Source: Gammaproteobacteria bacterium (GTDB lineage Bacteria > Pseudomonadota > Gammaproteobacteria > Magnimaribacterales > Magnimaribacteraceae). From it: DNA of 8,220 bases. Under the pieces are notes generated by a model. The model ran no database searches, was not told the origin of the DNA, and saw only the letters and a list, made by a program, of their open reading frames with translations. This document shows, one piece after another, positions 5,065 to 8,220 of this stretch. The stretch lies in assembly GCA_012965075.1 (NCBI GenBank), contig DTSY01000094.1, forward strand, positions 1 to 8,220, read 5' to 3'. Both the position numbers and the translations under genes were made by a program. The first letter of the stretch is position 1; every line of letters starts with the position of its first letter.

Positions 5065-7599
5065 ATGAAAAAATTTGGGTTATTTAATAGTCTGGTGATA
5101 GCTATCGCCTTGTTGGGCCTACCTGCTATTTCTTCTACCGCTTTTGGAGCGGATGATGTAGAAGAAGTTGTTGCTGTTGGTTCAAGGAGAGAAGCAAGAT
5201 CAGTAGGAGATTCTCCTGCACCAGTAGATATTATTACAGGTTCTGATTTTGTTAATCAAGGCGCTATGGATCTTCCTGACATGATAAGAACTTTAGTTCC
5301 TTCTTTTAATGTAAATACACAACCTATTAGTGATGCTGCTACTTTAATAAGGCCAGCTAATTTAAGAGGCTTGCCACCTGATAATATGTTGGTATTAGTT
5401 AATGGCAAAAGGAGACACAGAGGTGCTGTGATCTCTTTCTTAGGTAGTGGTATTTCAGATGGAGCGCAAGGTCCAGATATTTCTGCTATTCCTTCTATAG
5501 CTCTAAAACAAGTGGAAGTTCTAAGAGATGGTGCATCAGCTCAATATGGCTCCGACGCTATTGCTGGAATAATGAACTTTGTCTATAGAGATAATTCAGA
5601 AGGAACACAACTTGAGATAAGAACTGGTGAGTATAAAGAAGGAGATGGAGACGCGTGGAGAATAGCAGCTAATGTTGGAATGCCATTTACTTCAGCTGGG
5701 TTTGCTAATTTATCAGTAGAGCTTCAAGATTCTAAAGCTACAAGTAGAAGCGTTCAAAGGGCTGATGCTCAAGGACTCTACGATGGCGGAAATACCGCAA
5801 TTTGGAACTATCCTGATCCTGCTCAAATCTGGGGATCTCCTGATGTGAGTGATGACTATAAGTTTGTTGTAAATTTAGGTGTATCTTTAGACGAATCAAA
5901 AGATTTTTATCTCTTTGGAAACTACGGTGAAAGAAATGTCTTAGGAGGTTTCTTTTTCAGAAACCCAACAAACAGGGGTGGTGTTTTCTCTACTGATGGT
6001 GGAGCAACAAGATTGGTTGGTGATGTGGCTGAGGCTACAGCTGGTGCTGCAAGAACTTGTCCAGTGGTTCCCGTTCCTGCTTCAGGAGCTGGATCATCTA
6101 CAGATACTGCTTTAGCAGCCATAAAAGCTGATCCAAACTGTTTTGTTTTTAATGAAATGTGGCCAGGAGGATTTACTCCAAGTTTTGGTGGAGATGTAAT
6201 GGACTGGAGTATTGCTTCAGGTGTTACTGGAGTAACTGACGCTGGAACTTTTTGGGATGTGAGTCTTAGTGTAGGAGAGAACCAAGCTGACTATTTCATC
6301 ATGAATACAGTTAATGCTTCTCTTGGACCTGACACTCCATCTGAGTTCAATCCTGGAAGTTATGTTCAACTAGAAAAGAACTTTAATGTCGACTTTATTA
6401 AGCCTGTTGCAGTTGAGGGTTTTGCTTCTGATTTAAACGTAGCTTATGGTTTAGAATTTAGAGAAGAACAATTCACTGTAATAACAGGCAATAAGGAAAG
6501 CTGGGAGATAGGTCCGTACTTCAAACAAGGTTTTGGAATTGGTTCTAATGGCTTTGGAGGTTTTTCTCCAAGCATGGCAGGAACTTGGGATAGAAGTAAC
6601 TTTGCTCTCTATGTTGATTTAGAAGCAGATGTTTCAGAACAATTACTTCTGGGTTTAGCTGTTCGTTATGAAGATTTTGATACTTTCGGATCTACAAGCA
6701 ATAGCAAACTATCTTTCCTATACAGAGCTACTGATGACCTCTCTTTGAGAGGAACTACAAGTACAGGCTTCAGAGCTCCGACACCGGGTCAAGCAAATAT
6801 TTCAAATATATCTACAGTTGCAGATGCTGGCGGTGATTTGTATCAGAAAGGTACACTAGCTCCTACTAACCCTGTTTCTGTTTACTACGGTGGTAAAGAG
6901 TTAACCCCTGAAGAATCTACAAACACCAGTTTAGGTTTTGTTTGGGATGCTACAGATGCCTTAAATGTGACCGTTGATTTCTATAGTATTGAATTAGAAG
7001 ATCGTATTACTCAAGGTGATGATATCACTATTACCGCTGCCGATATTGCTCTTCTGCAATCACTCGGAGTTCCAGGTGCTGGCGATCTAACTAATTTCAG
7101 ATTTTATGTAAACGACTTTGACACCACAACTGATGGTTTTGACATAGTCGCTACCTACGATACTGAAATAGCTAATGGCAATACATCTTTTACATTTGTT
7201 TATAGTGATGTATCAACTAAAGTTGATAGAACTGGAGGCTTAGTAGGTTCAGGTAGAATTGCTCAATTAGAGAAACTTCTTCCTGGAAAACGCTGGAATT
7301 TATCAGCGGTACATAATACAGGTGACTGGAGAGTACTAGGTAGAATGAACTGGGTTGATGAATGGTTCACAGAAGAATGGGGCGGCGGCGGAGGTTACAT
7401 TAGTGACATGTCTACCATCGACCTTGAAGTATCAAAAGATTTAGGTGACTACACCCTTACTTTTGGTGCTCAAAATGCTTTTGATGACCATCCAGATAAG
7501 GAAAAGAGAGGTCTTATTTTAGGATGGGAATATCCTGAAGCAGCTCCTCTTGGATTTAATGGAGCCTTCTACTACTTTAAAGTAGGAATGGAATTCTAA
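5065..7599 (+). CDS. TonB-dependent outer-membrane receptor, substrate unknown
   Basis: This is an outer-membrane active-transport channel energised by TonB-ExbB-ExbD. The 844-residue protein starts at an ATG with a Shine-Dalgarno and a clean signal peptide (MKKF, hydrophobic core 9-22, likely cleavage after AFG at residue 28). A TonB-box-like segment (VEEVVAVG, 32-39) follows, then the plug domain at about 45-175 with NLRGLPPDNMLVLVNGKRR (99-117) and VEVLRDGASAQYGSDAIAG (150-168). The remainder alternates amphipathic strands as expected of the 22-stranded barrel, includes the motif TGFRAPTPGQANI (567-579) and ends in an aromatic outer-membrane signal, YYFKVGMEF, with terminal Phe. A long Ala/Ser/Gly-rich segment at about 300-375 carries the only two Cys (332 and 359), probably a disulfide-closed surface loop. 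Length is typical of receptors for siderophores, cobalamin or plant/algal compounds; nothing seen decides between them. It stands alone, with its own candidate promoter and a strong terminator. Confidence 0.95.
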   Translation: MKKFGLFNSLVIAIALLGLPAISSTAFGADDVEEVVAVGSRREARSVGDSPAPVDIITGSDFVNQGAMDLPDMIRTLVPSFNVNTQPISDAATLIRPANLRGLPPDNMLVLVNGKRRHRGAVISFLGSGISDGAQGPDISAIPSIALKQVEVLRDGASAQYGSDAIAGIMNFVYRDNSEGTQLEIRTGEYKEGDGDAWRIAANVGMPFTSAGFANLSVELQDSKATSRSVQRADAQGLYDGGNTAIWNYPDPAQIWGSPDVSDDYKFVVNLGVSLDESKDFYLFGNYGERNVLGGFFFRNPTNRGGVFSTDGGATRLVGDVAEATAGAARTCPVVPVPASGAGSSTDTALAAIKADPNCFVFNEMWPGGFTPSFGGDVMDWSIASGVTGVTDAGTFWDVSLSVGENQADYFIMNTVNASLGPDTPSEFNPGSYVQLEKNFNVDFIKPVAVEGFASDLNVAYGLEFREEQFTVITGNKESWEIGPYFKQGFGIGSNGFGGFSPSMAGTWDRSNFALYVDLEADVSEQLLLGLAVRYEDFDTFGSTSNSKLSFLYRATDDLSLRGTTSTGFRAPTPGQANISNISTVADAGGDLYQKGTLAPTNPVSVYYGGKELTPEESTNTSLGFVWDATDALNVTVDFYSIELEDRITQGDDITITAADIALLQSLGVPGAGDLTNFRFYVNDFDTTTDGFDIVATYDTEIANGNTSFTFVYSDVSTKVDRTGGLVGSGRIAQLEKLLPGKRWNLSAVHNTGDWRVLGRMNWVDEWFTEEWGGGGGYISDMSTIDLEVSKDLGDYTLTFGAQNAFDDHPDKEKRGLILGWEYPEAAPLGFNGAFYYFKVGMEF

Positions 7600-7610
7600 A
7601 TTCAATCCGT

Positions 7611-7640
7611 AAAAAAGGGCACTTAGGTGCCCTTTTTTTT
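7611..7640. terminator. Bidirectional intrinsic terminator
   Basis: A perfect 12 bp stem, AAAAAAGGGCAC (7611-7622) with GTGCCCTTTTTT (7627-7638), closes on a TTAG loop; the T run extends to 7640. On the plus strand it ends the receptor transcript 11 nt after its stop; on the minus strand the A run becomes the T run and ends the amidohydrolase transcript. It is the clearest terminator in the window. The arm at 7627-7638 and part of the loop are also coding sequence for the end of the amidohydrolase. Confidence 0.93.
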
Positions 7641-8220
7641 ACCTTCAAATACTATTTTCCCATTCACGATAGTCATTACGACCTGGGCTTCGAGAATTTC
7701 TTCTTCTGGAACTTTCATAATGTCTTTGGAAAAAACTGTTAAATCAGCTAACTTTCCAACTTCAATGGTTCCGTTTATATCTTCTTGAAATGCAGCAAAC
7801 GCAGGCCAAATTGTAAACATTTTTAAGGCCTCTTCTCTAGTAACAGCTTGTTCTAAATGCCAACCTTTATCATAAAAGCCATCTAAATCTTTTCTAGCAA
7901 CTGCAGCATAAAATTCGATTCGAGGATCCCCAATTTCTACTGGTGCATCAGAACCACCAGCAACAACAACTCCTAAATCAATCAAGTTTCTCCATACATA
8001 CCCATTTCCAACTCTTTGCATGCCGAGTCTTGAGGGGGCAAAATGTAAATCCCCTATTGCATGAGAAGGTTGCATAGAAGCTATTATTTCCATGTCCCTG
8101 AAACGAATCTGATCTTCTTTAGTGATAATTTGGGAATGTTCAATTCTCCACCTGGGGTCATTAACTTTCCTTTCTTCATCCACTATTGAATTGAAAGCTT
8201 CCTGATACCAATCCAATGTT
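7623..8220 (-). CDS. YtcJ-type (Amidohydro_3) amidohydrolase, C-terminal part (5' end outside window)
   Basis: This is a metal-dependent hydrolase of the amidohydrolase superfamily; the subgroup includes N-substituted formamide deformylase (NfdA), but the substrates of most YtcJ-like proteins are unknown. About 199 C-terminal residues are visible and the frame is still open at 8220, so the TTG at 8214-8216 is not taken as the start. Landmarks of the family, in order: RWRIEHSQ with a metal-ligand His (codon 8136-8138), SMQPSHAIGD, GGSDAPVE with the catalytic Asp (codon 7947-7949), the helix with TREEALKMFTIWPAFAAF, then NGTIEVGKLADLTVFSKDI and the final strand VVMTIVNGKIVFEG that rejoins the small beta-sandwich domain. 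The other metal ligands lie upstream, outside the window. The last five residues, KKKGT, are encoded by the terminator stem and the TAA lies in its loop. It converges on the TonB receptor gene and is not in its operon. Subcellular location cannot be judged without the N-terminus. Confidence 0.92.
   Translation of the reverse strand, partial: TLDWYQEAFNSIVDEERKVNDPRWRIEHSQIITKEDQIRFRDMEIIASMQPSHAIGDLHFAPSRLGMQRVGNGYVWRNLIDLGVVVAGGSDAPVEIGDPRIEFYAAVARKDLDGFYDKGWHLEQAVTREEALKMFTIWPAFAAFQEDINGTIEVGKLADLTVFSKDIMKVPEEEILEAQVVMTIVNGKIVFEGKKKGT

Noticed and set aside
5922..6122. Minus-strand open frame inside the receptor gene
   Set aside because: It mirrors the Ala/Gly-rich loop of the receptor and lacks a ribosome binding site or recognisable fold.
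7591..7603. Inverted repeat GAATT-CTA-AATTC over the receptor stop codon
   Set aside because: It is short and A-T rich, and the real terminator lies a few bases downstream.
1..8220. Mobile element, CRISPR array, tRNA or defence island
   Set aside because: I saw no transposase or integrase motifs, no spaced direct repeats, no tRNA-like cloverleaf and no toxin, nuclease-ATPase or methylase gene; every large frame is a standard housekeeping or uptake/catabolic gene.

Overview
The window looks like an ordinary chromosomal segment from an AT-rich, compactly organised Gram-negative bacterium. Three things point to a gammaproteobacterium: an outer-membrane TonB-dependent receptor, a Tsp/Prc-type periplasmic protease with the same catalytic spacing as the E. 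coli enzyme, and an exonuclease III that follows the E. coli protein almost motif by motif. The low GC content (by eye in the 30s percent), the tight spacing, the mixed start codons (ATG, GTG, TTG) and the large TonB receptor would fit a streamlined marine lineage such as SAR86. That placement is inference from style, not from a marker gene.

Layout. 1-962 (minus) is the N-terminal 320 codons of a metallo-beta-lactamase-fold hydrolase that runs off the left edge. 963-1063 is a short divergent promoter region. 1064-3943 (plus) is a two-gene unit, prc (tail-specific protease) then xthA (exonuclease III), only 3 nt apart. 3940-4927 (minus) is a second two-gene unit, a GNAT acetyltransferase then tadA (tRNA adenosine deaminase), 4 nt apart; it converges on xthA so tightly that the two stop codons overlap. 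4928-5064 is a divergent control region with candidate promoters for both sides and a strong hairpin followed by a T-rich run in the leader of the next gene. 5065-7599 (plus) is an 844-residue TonB-dependent outer-membrane receptor. 7611-7640 is a near-perfect bidirectional terminator. 7623-8220 (minus) is the C-terminal part of a YtcJ-type (Amidohydro_3) metal-dependent amidohydrolase that runs off the right edge; its stop codon sits in the terminator loop.

How the genes fit together. The two central pairs are housekeeping functions: envelope protein quality control, DNA base-damage repair and tRNA wobble modification, plus an acetyltransferase of unknown substrate. The receptor, the amidohydrolase and the metallo-hydrolase look like uptake and catabolic functions for organic substrates, but nothing in the sequence fixes those substrates.

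No tRNA or rRNA gene, CRISPR array, insertion sequence, phage gene or recognisable defence system is visible, and no gap between genes exceeds about 140 bases. I found no convincing new multi-gene system. The observations most worth a second look are the receptor's 5' leader hairpin, the terminator that doubles as coding sequence, the substituted zinc-ligand position in the metallo-hydrolase, and the very tight convergent and co-directional junctions.
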